A stretch of 64,000 nucleotides of DNA from Marixanthomonas sp. SCSIO 43207 (GCF_019904255.1 NZ_CP063203.1:620001-684000); one strand, 5' to 3'. Positions 29,026 through 37,859 are shown, numbered from the stretch's first letter. The notes: generated by a model from the letters alone, not told the origin. Numbers and translations: made by a program.

Positions 29026-29481
29026 TTAATTCCTGTTTCGTTTTTGTATAAAAAAGCGCTTTAATAATTGAGAAGCCTCTTCTGCCAAAACACCGCCACT
29101 CATTTTTGTTTTGGGATGTAATTTTGTTTCCATAGATATACAACCTCTTTGTTCATCTCTTGCTCCATATACTATTTTATCAATTTGACTCCAGTATAAA
29201 GCTCCGGCACACATTTGGCATGGCTCAATAGTTACATATAATGTGCATTGTTTTAAGTACTTTCCTCCCAAAAAGTTGGCAGCAGCCGTAATGGCCTGCA
29301 TTTCTGCATGAGCTGTTACATCATTAAGTGTTTCAGTGAGGTTATGCGCACGTGCTATAATTTGATTTTCTGCAACAATCACGGCGCCAATGGGTATTTC
29401 ATCTTTATCAAAAGCTGATTCAGCCTCCATTAAAGCGCGTTTCATAAAATAAGTATCATCGTAGGGTTTTAATAATTCCAT
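29026..29481 (-). CDS. tadA: tRNA-specific adenosine deaminase
   Basis: 151 residues. Zinc-deaminase motifs: HAE with His58 and the proton-shuttling Glu60, and PCQMC with Cys88 and Cys91. It converts adenosine 34 to inosine in tRNA-Arg(ACG), although a guanine-deaminase relative cannot be wholly excluded. A -7 element TACTTTTG lies at 29503-29510, back to back with the dxs promoter. Confidence 0.92.
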   Translation of the reverse strand: MELLKPYDDTYFMKRALMEAESAFDKDEIPIGAVIVAENQIIARAHNLTETLNDVTAHAEMQAITAAANFLGGKYLKQCTLYVTIEPCQMCAGALYWSQIDKIVYGARDEQRGCISMETKLHPKTKMSGGVLAEEASQLLKRFFIQKRNRN

Positions 29482-29502
29482 GCTTATCTTTTATAGATTA
29501 TT

Positions 29503-29531
29503 CAAAAGTACAATATCAAAATGTATCTTTG
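29503..29531. promoter_or_regulatory. Back-to-back -7 elements of tadA and dxs
   Basis: TACTTTTG (minus, 29510-29503) reads into tadA, and TATCTTTG (plus, 29524-29531) reads into dxs; both match TAnnTTTG. They are 13 bases apart, so the promoters must overlap. The dxs element ends 4 bases before its GTG start. Confidence 0.55.
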
Positions 29532-29535
29532 TTAC

Positions 29536-31308
29536 GTGTCAAAAAAGATATTAGATACCATTCAATTTCCTAACGACCTGCGGAACCTTTCAAAAGAAGA
29601 TTTACCACAAGTTGCTAAAGAACTTCGTGAGTTTATTATCAATATTGTAGCAGTAAAAGAAGGACATCTTGGAGCAAGTCTTGGTGTAGTAGAGTTGACC
29701 ATAGCACTTCACTATATCTTTAATACCCCCGAAGATAATTTGATTTGGGATGTAGGTCATCAAGCCTATGGACACAAAATCCTCACAGGGCGCAAAGATA
29801 TTTTTCATACCAATAGACAGCTTGAAGGTATTTCAGGTTTTCCTAAACGAGAAGAAAGCAACTATGATGCCTTTGGGGTTGGGCATAGCAGCACGGCAAT
29901 TTCGGCAACATTAGGAATGGCTATTGCAGCTCAAATTAAAGGTCAAAACCACAAACAACATATTGCAGTAGTAGGTGACGCATCTATTGCTAGCGGAATG
30001 GCTTTTGAAGCTTTAAATCATGCAGGTATTTCAAAAACCAACATATTGGTTATTCTTAATGACAATGCTATTGGTATTGACCCCAGCGTAGGCGCTTTAA
30101 AAGATTATTTGACCAAAGTAACGCTAGATGACTTTCCCGAAACAGATAACATTTTTGAAGCACTCAACTTTCATTATGTGGGCCCTATTGATGGCCACAA
30201 CCTGGAAACTTTAACTACCGAGCTGGAGCGATTAAAGTCTATCTCAGGACCAAAACTTATGCACGTAATTACAAAAAAAGGGAAAGGATTGCGTCAAGCC
30301 GAAGAAAATCAAGTGAAATACCACGCTCCAGGAAAGTTTGATGCGCTTACAGGAGACCTAATCCCTAAAGACCAAACTAACTTACCTCCAAAATTTCAAG
30401 ATGTTTTTGGTGAAACAATCGTTGAACTGGCTATTAGCAATAAAAACATCGTAGGCATTACACCCGCAATGCCCACCGGAAGTTCTTTAAAGTACTTTAT
30501 GGACACATTTCCCAAACGTGCTTTTGATGTGGGCATTGCAGAGCAACACGCGGTTACACTTTCTGCGGGACTTGCCACACAAGGCTTACAAGTATTCTGT
30601 AATATTTATTCAACGTTTCTACAACGTGCGTATGATCAAGTAATACACGATGTATGCCTTCAAGATTTACCTGTTATTTTCTGTCTAGATCGATCAGGAA
30701 TTGTAGGTGAAGATGGTGCTACACATCACGGTATTTTTGATTTGGCCTATTTGAGGTGCATCCCTAATCTTATTGTTTTTGCACCTCGAAATGAAATTGA
30801 ACTTCGCAACATACTATACACATCACAACTAGGACTTCAACACCCTATTGCCATTAGGTATCCACGTGGGCGAGGTACTATAAAGGATTGGAAAAAAGAA
30901 TTTTCTGAAATTGAAATTGGAAAAGGAGTTTGTTTAAAAGAAGGTTCTGACATTGCCATTGTAACAGTTGGATCTATTTTTGAAGAAGCCAAAAAAGCGG
31001 TTCAAGACTTTTCAGAAAAGAAAAAAGTTGCACTTTACGATATGCGCTTTGTGAAACCACTAGATAAAGGGCTTTTAGATTCTATTTTTGAACGATTTAA
31101 TACCATCATTACTATTGAAGATGGCGTGATTAACGGTGGATTTGGTAGTGCTATTTTAGAATACGCTTCAGAAAAAAAATACAAAGGAGTGATTAAACTT
31201 TTAGGTATTCAAGATTATTTTCCACAACATGGCACAGTAGAAGAATTAAAACATCAAGCGGGAATTTCTTCAGAAAAAATTAAATCTACAATACTGAACT
31301 ATTTATAA
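29536..31308 (+). CDS. dxs: 1-deoxy-D-xylulose-5-phosphate synthase
   Basis: 590 residues from GTG 29536. The ATG at 29521 is rejected because it would put the promoter -7 element inside the coding region and gives an N-terminus unlike the family, whereas GTG gives MSKKILDTI. Three transketolase-like domains are visible: the thiamine-diphosphate site (GDASIASGMAFEALNHAG, with DNAIGID), DVGIAEQHAVTLSAG with the catalytic Glu, and the C-terminal domain. It catalyses the first step of the MEP isoprenoid pathway from pyruvate and glyceraldehyde phosphate, feeding the polyprenyl synthase at 12.4 kb. It converges on the dGTPase-like gene with only 9 bases between them. Confidence 0.93.
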   Translation: MSKKILDTIQFPNDLRNLSKEDLPQVAKELREFIINIVAVKEGHLGASLGVVELTIALHYIFNTPEDNLIWDVGHQAYGHKILTGRKDIFHTNRQLEGISGFPKREESNYDAFGVGHSSTAISATLGMAIAAQIKGQNHKQHIAVVGDASIASGMAFEALNHAGISKTNILVILNDNAIGIDPSVGALKDYLTKVTLDDFPETDNIFEALNFHYVGPIDGHNLETLTTELERLKSISGPKLMHVITKKGKGLRQAEENQVKYHAPGKFDALTGDLIPKDQTNLPPKFQDVFGETIVELAISNKNIVGITPAMPTGSSLKYFMDTFPKRAFDVGIAEQHAVTLSAGLATQGLQVFCNIYSTFLQRAYDQVIHDVCLQDLPVIFCLDRSGIVGEDGATHHGIFDLAYLRCIPNLIVFAPRNEIELRNILYTSQLGLQHPIAIRYPRGRGTIKDWKKEFSEIEIGKGVCLKEGSDIAIVTVGSIFEEAKKAVQDFSEKKKVALYDMRFVKPLDKGLLDSIFERFNTIITIEDGVINGGFGSAILEYASEKKYKGVIKLLGIQDYFPQHGTVEELKHQAGISSEKIKSTILNYL

Positions 31309-31317
31309 GAGTTTACC

Positions 31318-32655
31318 TTAAAACTTTCCATTCATCTTCTGAAATATTTGAGAAGATTTACCATCTGTTAACCTTGATACGTAATGACAAACTGCTAAAA
31401 TGTTATTGTAGATTGAATCAGTATTTACTTGAATATTTAACGTATTTAAAACGAGATCATCGTAGTGACGTTCTGTGTTGTTCATTTTGTTTTCTACAGC
31501 AGTTGTATAGGTATCTAGTAGAGTTGAAAGAATTTTATAGCCGGTTATTTCTTTGTTTATTACTTCTTTACTTTGGTATATTTTTTCGATGCTAATTTTT
31601 ATAATATCATCTATTTGAGCTGTATAATTACTCTTTTCAAGAAGAGAAGAAGTAAAGGTTCCTTTCAATATTTCTTCTTCGTGTGATAAAAACACTTGAA
31701 CTGCTTCAGATATTAATGTATTTATAGCTAATGAACGTAAATAAGCCAACCGATCTGTAGTTTGTTTAAGGCTGTGATACTTTTCAGTATTGATATTGTT
31801 TTTTACAAGTTTAATTAGATATTCTAGAGCAAACTCCTCTTCAATTAATCCTAAGTTTATGCCATCTTCAAAATCAATAATTGTGTAACAAATGTCATCT
31901 GCCGCTTCAACTAGGTAAGCTAGTGGATGCCTACTGTAACTCATGTTGTTATTATCGCCGCGTTTTAAAAGACCTAACTCATAAGCTATCTCATCAAAAA
32001 ATGAAGTTTCAGATTGAAATACTCCATACTTTTTATCGGCTATATGATTGGTAGGTTTTTTTGGTAATGATTCTTTTGGATATTTTGTAAATGCTCCAAG
32101 CGTTGCATAAGAAAGACGCAAACCGCCTTCTACTCCATTTTTGGTCTCGGTCAAAATTTTAAAACCATTAGCGTTTCCTTCAAAGGTGATTAAATCTTGA
32201 TATTGTTTTGCTGATAATTGATTTTTGAATCGTTTTCCTTTTCCGTGTAAAAAATAATCTCCAATGGCTTTTTCACCACTGTGACCAAAAGGCGGGTTAC
32301 CTATATCGTGTGCTAATGCAGCTGCAGCTACAATAGCGCCAAAATCATTAATTTGATATCCGTGGCTGGTTTTTAGGTGTGGGTGCTTTTGCAAAATAGC
32401 TTTACCTACTTGCCTTCCCAAAGAACGTCCTACAACAGAAACTTCTAGACTATGAGTTAATCGTGTATGTACAAATGATGTTTGAGAAAGAGGGATTACC
32501 TGTGTTTTGTCTTGCAAACTTCTAAAGGCTGAAGAAAAAATTACCCGATCATAATCAACCTCAAAACCCAAACGAGTTTCATCTTGTTCTATACGTAACC
32601 GTTTATGTATATCACCTTGCCTTTTAAGTGAGAGTAGGTTTTCCCATTGCATCAT
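31318..32655 (-). CDS. dgt: dGTP triphosphohydrolase-like HD protein
   Basis: 445 residues. HD-superfamily metal motif LAHDIGNPPFGHSGE near residue 120, preceded by the family pattern FRSLQDKTQVIPL...THSLEVS near residues 45-75 with a metal His. It hydrolyses deoxynucleoside triphosphates, classically dGTP to deoxyguanosine and triphosphate. The length fits the Dgt family. Starts at ATG 32655; a second Met follows at once. It may also affect phage growth by draining dNTPs, as known for some family members, but nothing here shows that role. Confidence 0.9.
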   Translation of the reverse strand: MMQWENLLSLKRQGDIHKRLRIEQDETRLGFEVDYDRVIFSSAFRSLQDKTQVIPLSQTSFVHTRLTHSLEVSVVGRSLGRQVGKAILQKHPHLKTSHGYQINDFGAIVAAAALAHDIGNPPFGHSGEKAIGDYFLHGKGKRFKNQLSAKQYQDLITFEGNANGFKILTETKNGVEGGLRLSYATLGAFTKYPKESLPKKPTNHIADKKYGVFQSETSFFDEIAYELGLLKRGDNNNMSYSRHPLAYLVEAADDICYTIIDFEDGINLGLIEEEFALEYLIKLVKNNINTEKYHSLKQTTDRLAYLRSLAINTLISEAVQVFLSHEEEILKGTFTSSLLEKSNYTAQIDDIIKISIEKIYQSKEVINKEITGYKILSTLLDTYTTAVENKMNNTERHYDDLVLNTLNIQVNTDSIYNNILAVCHYVSRLTDGKSSQIFQKMNGKF

Positions 32656-32713
32656 AACGCTAAAGTTTTAATTGCAAGATACTATTTTGAGCACATCGTG
32701 CAAAGTGAAAGTC

Positions 32714-32752
32714 AATGTTAATTACTTAACATTAACATAACTTTCTTATGAC
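32714..32752. promoter_or_regulatory. Repeat cluster before the beta-helix lipoprotein gene
   Basis: A perfect inverted repeat AATGTTAA (32714-32721) and TTAACATT (32726-32733) overlaps direct repeats at 11-bp spacing: ACTTAAC (32724), ACATAAC (32735) and a poorer TTATGAC (32746). The 7-4-7 layout resembles sites bound by OmpR/PhoB-type regulators. Similar phased repeats precede other genes of this locus. Confidence 0.45.
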
Positions 32753-32839
32753 AAATTAGTAATCCTTAGGTAACCTCATCTTTACAATGTCTGCATTTCT
32801 TTGTGGCATTATTAAAAACGTAAAAAACAGACTTTAAAA

Positions 32840-34111
32840 ATGAAAAAATTCTTTCTTTCTTGTATAGCGATTGCAGCGACAATGTTATTTGTAAGCTGTA
32901 GCGGTGATGATGATAACGATGTTATCGATGATGATCCAGGACAAGTTGATACTGAACTTTCAGGTCAAATAACTGAAGACTTAAGATTAACAAATGACGT
33001 AATTTGGACATTAGACGGTCGTGTAACTGTCACTAACCAAGCTACATTGACAATTGATCCGGGTACAATCATTAAAGCTAACCCAGGACAAGAAGCAAAC
33101 GCTTCAGTATTAATTATTGCTAGAGGAGCAAAAATTATTGCAAATGGTAACGCTAATCAACCTATTATCTTTACTTCATCTACAGATAATATTGAATTAG
33201 GACAAACTGCAGGTACCAACTTAACAGAAAATGATCGTGGACTTTGGGGAGGTGTAATAGTGCTAGGTAACGCACGAGCTTCTTTATCTGGAGATGCTAC
33301 AGAAAACCAAATTGAAGGTATTCCTGCTAGTGACACCAACGGTCTTTACGGCGGAAACAACGACGCAGACAACTCTGGTGTACTTAACTATATTTCTATC
33401 CGTCATGGAGGAACATTAATTGGTGAAGGAAACGAAATTAACGGTCTTACACTAGGTGGTGTTGGTTCTGGTACTACAGTTTCAAACATTGAAGTAGTAG
33501 CAAACGTAGATGATGGTATTGAGTGGTTTGGTGGAGCAGTTAATGTTTCAAACGCATTAGTATGGTCTCAAGGTGATGACGGTCTTGATATTGATGAGGC
33601 GTACTCAGGTACGATCACAAACTCTGCTGTAATCCTAGGTGATATTTCTGATCACGGGATGGAAATTGACGGTCCAGCTGGTTCTCTAGAAGGAAGATTC
33701 ACACTTAATGGAATCTCTCTTTTTGGAAATACAGTTACTGAAAATGGTGAATACGCAGATTTAAGAGACAACGCAATGGGAACTCTTAAAAACATTTATG
33801 CTGAAGGTTTTAAATCTTCTTCAGACGTTGAATTAGACAATAACGAAGTATCACAAAACTTCTTAGATGGAAAAATCGTTTTCCAAAACTGGGTTCTTAA
33901 CGGTGCAGACAATACTGTTTTTGTTGAAAAAGGAGGTTGTATCGCAAATTGTGATGATGACAATGACGATAACGACGTTTTTGAAGACCAAATTATTCTT
34001 AACCCAACATTTGCTGAAAGAGCTGCAAATTGGACTTCACAAGGAACAAGTGGAGGCGCAAATATGTCTGTATTCTCTTGGACATATGCTAGCTCTCAAG
34101 GCGCATTTTAA
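32840..34111 (+). CDS. Surface lipoprotein with a right-handed beta-helix-like body
   Basis: 423 residues. The lipoprotein signal ends FVSC with Cys20, followed directly by SGDDDND and further Asp residues; an acidic stretch after the cysteine is a known surface-export signal in this phylum. The body (about 40-360) is made of short beta-strands with Gly/Asn/Asp turns typical of a parallel beta-helix. A second Asp-rich loop with two Cys (CIANCDDDND, about residues 368-377) may bind a metal. It is paired with the TonB receptor downstream, across a strong intergenic stem, so it is probably that receptor's surface partner. The ligand is unknown; phosphate-related compounds are suggested only by context. 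Confidence 0.75.
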   Translation: MKKFFLSCIAIAATMLFVSCSGDDDNDVIDDDPGQVDTELSGQITEDLRLTNDVIWTLDGRVTVTNQATLTIDPGTIIKANPGQEANASVLIIARGAKIIANGNANQPIIFTSSTDNIELGQTAGTNLTENDRGLWGGVIVLGNARASLSGDATENQIEGIPASDTNGLYGGNNDADNSGVLNYISIRHGGTLIGEGNEINGLTLGGVGSGTTVSNIEVVANVDDGIEWFGGAVNVSNALVWSQGDDGLDIDEAYSGTITNSAVILGDISDHGMEIDGPAGSLEGRFTLNGISLFGNTVTENGEYADLRDNAMGTLKNIYAEGFKSSSDVELDNNEVSQNFLDGKIVFQNWVLNGADNTVFVEKGGCIANCDDDNDDNDVFEDQIILNPTFAERAANWTSQGTSGGANMSVFSWTYASSQGAF

Positions 34112-34151
34112 TTACAGTTTACATTAAATTTTTGTTCTCATATAATTAGCT

Positions 34152-34183
34152 AACTTGCTCGCTTTAAAAAAAGCGAGCAAGTT
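34152..34183. other. Perfect 14-bp intergenic stem-loop between lipoprotein and receptor genes
   Basis: AACTTGCTCGCTTT (34152-34165), loop AAAA, AAAGCGAGCAAGTT (34170-34183). It is not followed by a T run on either strand, so it is not a classical terminator. It may stabilise or separate the upstream message, giving more lipoprotein than receptor. Confidence 0.75.
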
Positions 34184-34198
34184 CTATAAATAACAGTT

Positions 34199-37027
34199 AT
34201 GAAAAATATTTTTCTACTACTATCAATTTTTTTAACCCAACTTGCATTTAGCCAAACTGGTACCATAACAGGTACCATTAACGATGGAGAATACAATGAC
34301 GTACTACCTTTTGCCAATGTGGTAATAAAAGGTTCTCAAACCGGTACAACTTCAGACTTTGAAGGAAAGTATACCTTAAACGTAAAGCCGGGAACGTATA
34401 CAGTTGTCTTTTCATTTGTTGGCTATCAAACAAAAGAGATCACAGATATTGTGGTTGTAGAAGACCAGTCAACCGTTATTGATGCAACTTTAAACGCAAG
34501 TGCCGGTCAACTTGATGAAGTAGTAATTACTACAACAGCTAGGCAAAACACTGAATCTGCTGTATTAAGTTTACAAAAAAAATCAATAAACTTAATGGAT
34601 GGTCTTTCACTAGAAACCATAAAGAAAACCGGTGCTAGTAGTGTTGCCTCTGCCGTTAAAAACGTACCGGGAGTTTCAATTCAAGGTGGGAAGTTTGTCT
34701 ATGTAAGAGGTCTTGGGGATCGATACACAAAATCTATCTTAAATGGTGTAGATGTACCAGGATTAGACCCTGACAGAAACACGTTACAGTTGGATATTTT
34801 CCCTACTCAAATATTAGAAAACGTATTAATTATTAAGTCTGCAACAGCAGATCAACCGGCAGATTTTACAGGTGGAGTTGTTGATATTGTCACTAAAGAC
34901 ATTCCTAGCAGAGAAGAATATAGTTTATCTGTAGGTGCTAGTTATAATTCAGATTTTCACTTTAATGATAATTATTTAGTTTCAGAAAGTAGTGGAACTG
35001 ACTTTTTAGGTTTCGACGATGGATTAAGAGACAATCCTTTATCATCAAATCAAGATGTGCCGCTTCCGCAAGAAAATGCTTCGGTAGCAAGAGAAGTTAC
35101 ACAGCAGTTTAACCCAACAATGGCAGCTCAAAGACAGCAAAGCCTTATGGATTTTAAATTTTCGGCAACAGCTGGTAACCAATATGATATAGGTGATAAC
35201 AAACTTGGTTTTTTAGCCTCTCTTTCCTATAAAAACGAAACCACTTATTATGATGAGTATATTGATGGTCAAATTTATAGAAAAGATGAAGCAGATAAAT
35301 CAAACTTTGAATTGCTTCCAGATATAACACAAAATGGAGAAGCAGGAACCAACAATGTATTAATTAGTGGTCTTGCAGGTCTCTCTTTTAAAACTGAAAA
35401 ATCAAAATATAGATTTAATGTACTTCATATTCAAAATGGAGAATCACAGGCTTCTATTTTTAGACAAAGTAACTTTATCATTAGTAGTAACCAGATAAAG
35501 AAAGACAACCTTATATATACTGAAAGATCTATTACCAATGGGTTACTGAGCGGAAAGCACTCTCTAGGTGAAGATAACGACTGGACTGTTGAGTGGAAAT
35601 TATCACCTACGCTGGCACGTATCGATGATAAAGATTTTAGAGTAACTCCTTTTAGAATCTCAAGAAATCCTGAAACTGGCCAAGAAACTTTTACCATTGA
35701 GCCTAGTGAATCTGGCCTACCTTCGAGATTTTATAGAAACTTGGAAGAAATAAACTTAGCCGGAAAACTAGACATTGACAAAAAACATTCATTGTTTGGG
35801 TATGATGCTAAAGTAAAATTTGGAGGTGCCTTTACGTACAAACAAAGAGATTTTGAAGTTATTAAGTTTACGATTCCATTTTTAAATTTCCCATCGGCTT
35901 CAATAGGCGGTAATCCAGATTTAATCCTTGCTGATGAAAATATTTATGACCCAGCTACAAACAGTGGTTTTTATATTCGTGAAGATTCAAATGATTCAGA
36001 CACCTATGATTCAGAAGTAAGTGTGGGTGCTGCTTATATTTCAGAAGAGTTTAAAGTTACCAATTGGTTCAACGCTATTTTGGGTGTTCGCTTTGAAAAA
36101 TTTGATTTAATATACACTGGAGAAAACCAAAACGGAACTGAGCTAAACAATGCAACAGTTTTGGACAAATCTGACTTTTTCCCATCTGCAAATTTAATCT
36201 TTGACTTAAACGAAGACGGAAACCAAAAAATAAGAGCTTCATACGCTCGCACAACTGCGAGACCTTCTTTTAAAGAAGCATCATTAGCTGAAATTTTTGA
36301 TCCAATTAGTAGTAACACGTTCATTGGAAATATTAACTTACAGCCTAGTTACATTAACAACTTTGACCTTCGTTATGAGCGATATGGTGAAAATAGTGAC
36401 TTTTTTGCACTGAGTGGATTTTATAAATCATTCAAAGATCCTATTGAACTTTCTTTCATAAGAAGAGCTTACGGTCAATACACCCCATTAAATCTTGGTG
36501 ACGCAAATGTTTTTGGCGGTGAGATTGAAATAAGAAAAAACCTTGGTTTTATTGAAGGACTACAAAACCTTTCATTTAACGCAAACTTTTCTTTAATTGA
36601 ATCACAACAAGAATATAGTGAAGATGAAAGACAAGGAAGATTAGACAACTTAAGAGAAGGGGAAACGCTAGACGACACCCGTCAATTACAAGGACAATCG
36701 CCTTACCTTATCAATCTTGGCTTTAATTATAATCAAGAAGAAAGCGGCTGGCAAGGTGGCTTATTCTATAATACACAAGGAAAAACCCTTGAAATAGTTG
36801 GTGCAGGTGACGTAGCCGATGTGTACACATTGCCTTTTCACAATTTAAAATTGAATATTTCAAAATCATTTGGTGAAAAGAAAAACTCAACTGTTACCCT
36901 TAAGTTTGAAAACTTGCTAGATGATGATGTAGAAAGTGTATATCAATCATTCAATGCACAAGATCAAATTTTCTCAAAGTGGAATCCTGGACAAGAAATA
37001 AGCTTGAGTTATAGCATTCGTTTTTAA
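34199..37027 (+). CDS. TonB-dependent receptor with carboxypeptidase-like N-terminal domain
   Basis: 942 residues. A signal peptide (about 1-19) precedes a carboxypeptidase-like domain (about 22-110). A plug follows (about 115-235) with the YVRGLGDRYT and LNGVDVPGLDPDR motifs typical of a non-SusC TonB receptor group, and then a beta-barrel ending in an aromatic (Phe) strand. It would import a ligand across the outer membrane using TonB and ExbBD. It pairs with the preceding surface lipoprotein rather than a SusD. The neighbouring OprP-like and PiT genes suggest a phosphorus-related substrate (inference). Confidence 0.9.
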   Translation: MKNIFLLLSIFLTQLAFSQTGTITGTINDGEYNDVLPFANVVIKGSQTGTTSDFEGKYTLNVKPGTYTVVFSFVGYQTKEITDIVVVEDQSTVIDATLNASAGQLDEVVITTTARQNTESAVLSLQKKSINLMDGLSLETIKKTGASSVASAVKNVPGVSIQGGKFVYVRGLGDRYTKSILNGVDVPGLDPDRNTLQLDIFPTQILENVLIIKSATADQPADFTGGVVDIVTKDIPSREEYSLSVGASYNSDFHFNDNYLVSESSGTDFLGFDDGLRDNPLSSNQDVPLPQENASVAREVTQQFNPTMAAQRQQSLMDFKFSATAGNQYDIGDNKLGFLASLSYKNETTYYDEYIDGQIYRKDEADKSNFELLPDITQNGEAGTNNVLISGLAGLSFKTEKSKYRFNVLHIQNGESQASIFRQSNFIISSNQIKKDNLIYTERSITNGLLSGKHSLGEDNDWTVEWKLSPTLARIDDKDFRVTPFRISRNPETGQETFTIEPSESGLPSRFYRNLEEINLAGKLDIDKKHSLFGYDAKVKFGGAFTYKQRDFEVIKFTIPFLNFPSASIGGNPDLILADENIYDPATNSGFYIREDSNDSDTYDSEVSVGAAYISEEFKVTNWFNAILGVRFEKFDLIYTGENQNGTELNNATVLDKSDFFPSANLIFDLNEDGNQKIRASYARTTARPSFKEASLAEIFDPISSNTFIGNINLQPSYINNFDLRYERYGENSDFFALSGFYKSFKDPIELSFIRRAYGQYTPLNLGDANVFGGEIEIRKNLGFIEGLQNLSFNANFSLIESQQEYSEDERQGRLDNLREGETLDDTRQLQGQSPYLINLGFNYNQEESGWQGGLFYNTQGKTLEIVGAGDVADVYTLPFHNLKLNISKSFGEKKNSTVTLKFENLLDDDVESVYQSFNAQDQIFSKWNPGQEISLSYSIRF

Positions 37028-37045
37028 AAAGTTTTTAATACAATA

Positions 37046-37080
37046 AAAAAAGCCCGATAATAAAAGTATCGGGCTTTTTT
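37046..37080. terminator. Bidirectional terminator after the TonB receptor gene
   Basis: AAAAAAGCCCGATA pairs with TATCGGGCTTTTTT around a 7-base loop. It serves the receptor gene (plus) and the converging secreted MORN-like gene (minus). Confidence 0.93.
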
Positions 37081-37096
37081 GTTATCAAATGAATAG

Positions 37097-37468
37097 TTAT
37101 TTGTTTGAAACTACCTGGGTATTGTCTTTTGTAAAAGTATTTACTTTTGCAATTTTTGAATTCATATAGGTTACTTCTCTAATAGTTTCTCCTTGAAAAA
37201 ACACCCAAGAACCTACTTTTTCTCCTTTGTGATAGTTTGCTATTGCAGTTTTATTTCCATTAGTATCGTAACTAATCCACTCGCCTTGTAGCTTATTATC
37301 CAAAGTATAAAATCCGGTTTGCGCTACAACGCCATTGTCATGATATAAAGTTGTTTTAACCAATTTATTGTTAGAAGCATCAACAACATATTCATTCTTC
37401 TGTTTCTCTTGTGCATTACCTAATGCTACTGCCGCAATTAATGCTATAAGTGTGATTATATTTTTCAT
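37097..37468 (-). CDS. Secreted MORN-repeat-like (YwqK-type) small protein
   Basis: 123 residues. A signal peptide (about 1-19) precedes short repeats of the form GxW.xYDxNGNK.xxxxYxxGxKxGxW, which are MORN/YwqK-like units. Similar proteins are often annotated as antitoxins, but there is no toxin here and the signal peptide argues for an envelope or periplasmic role. A -7 element TATATTTG lies at 37495-37502. It is set inside the phosphate locus on the opposite strand, and phased ACATTAA repeats lie just upstream. Confidence 0.7.
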   Translation of the reverse strand: MKNIITLIALIAAVALGNAQEKQKNEYVVDASNNKLVKTTLYHDNGVVAQTGFYTLDNKLQGEWISYDTNGNKTAIANYHKGEKVGSWVFFQGETIREVTYMNSKIAKVNTFTKDNTQVVSNK

Positions 37469-37494
37469 AACGCTAATTTTTAAATTCTTATACT

Positions 37495-37502
37495 CAAATA
37501 TA
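37495..37502 (-). promoter_or_regulatory. -7 promoter element of the MORN-like gene
   Basis: TATATTTG on the minus strand matches TAnnTTTG exactly and lies 27 bases before the start codon. The phased repeats at 37514-37553 lie directly upstream. Confidence 0.6.
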
Positions 37503-37513
37503 CAACATTATTA

Positions 37514-37553
37514 ACATTAATGAAATACTTTCATAACATTAAATTTACATTAA
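37514..37553. repeat. Phased ACATTAA direct repeats
   Basis: The heptamer ACATTAA occurs at 37514, 37536 and 37547, that is, at spacings of 22 and 11 bases (whole helical turns). A relaxed copy ACATTAT sits at 37505. This suits tandem binding of an OmpR/PhoB-type regulator. Orientation is toward the rightward genes. Confidence 0.5.
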
Positions 37554-37748
37554 CCTTTTAAACTACTGTTTTTTAGCGTTTTATATTTTAAAATTTAACA
37601 TTAAAACAAGTAAGTAAATTAATAATTTGATAATCTTTTCATGATACACACACTACATAAGAGTTATTAATTTGTTGAGTCTATAGACATTAATACACCT
37701 ACATAAAATCGTTTAAGTTTTTGTCGACTAGATTTTTTTCAGTGTATG

Positions 37749-37775
37749 AGCTGCCTTGATCAGGCAGCTTTTTTT
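37749..37775 (+). terminator. Orphan plus-strand terminator upstream of the porin gene
   Basis: AGCTGCCT (37749-37756), loop TGATC, AGGCAGCT (37762-37769), then six more T. It points rightward but no plus-strand gene lies before it; the nearest one on the left runs on the minus strand. It therefore ends either a small RNA or a long, attenuated leader of the porin gene. Confidence 0.85.
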
Positions 37776-37828
37776 ATCTTTAATGTTAACAACTATCAAT
37801 AGTTTGAAACAAATTTAATATACAGGAA

Positions 37829-37859
37829 ACATTATCTTAACATAAAGATAGGTTCTTTG
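37829..37859 (+). promoter_or_regulatory. Repeats and -7 element before the porin gene
   Basis: ACATTAT (37829) and ACATAAA (37840) are 11 bases apart. Six bases after the second comes GTTCTTTG (37852-37859), a weaker match to TAnnTTTG. An activator site in place of the -33 element is the layout of a PhoB-dependent promoter. Confidence 0.45.

Noticed and set aside
29521-29535. ATG 29521 as the dxs start
   Set aside because: The promoter element TATCTTTG (29524-29531) would be inside the gene; GTG 29536 gives the family N-terminus.
34152-34183. Terminator of the lipoprotein gene
   Set aside because: No T run follows the stem on the plus strand, and the receptor gene directly follows.
37097-37468. 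Toxin-antitoxin antitoxin
   Set aside because: The similarity is to MORN-like repeats only; there is a signal peptide and no partner toxin.
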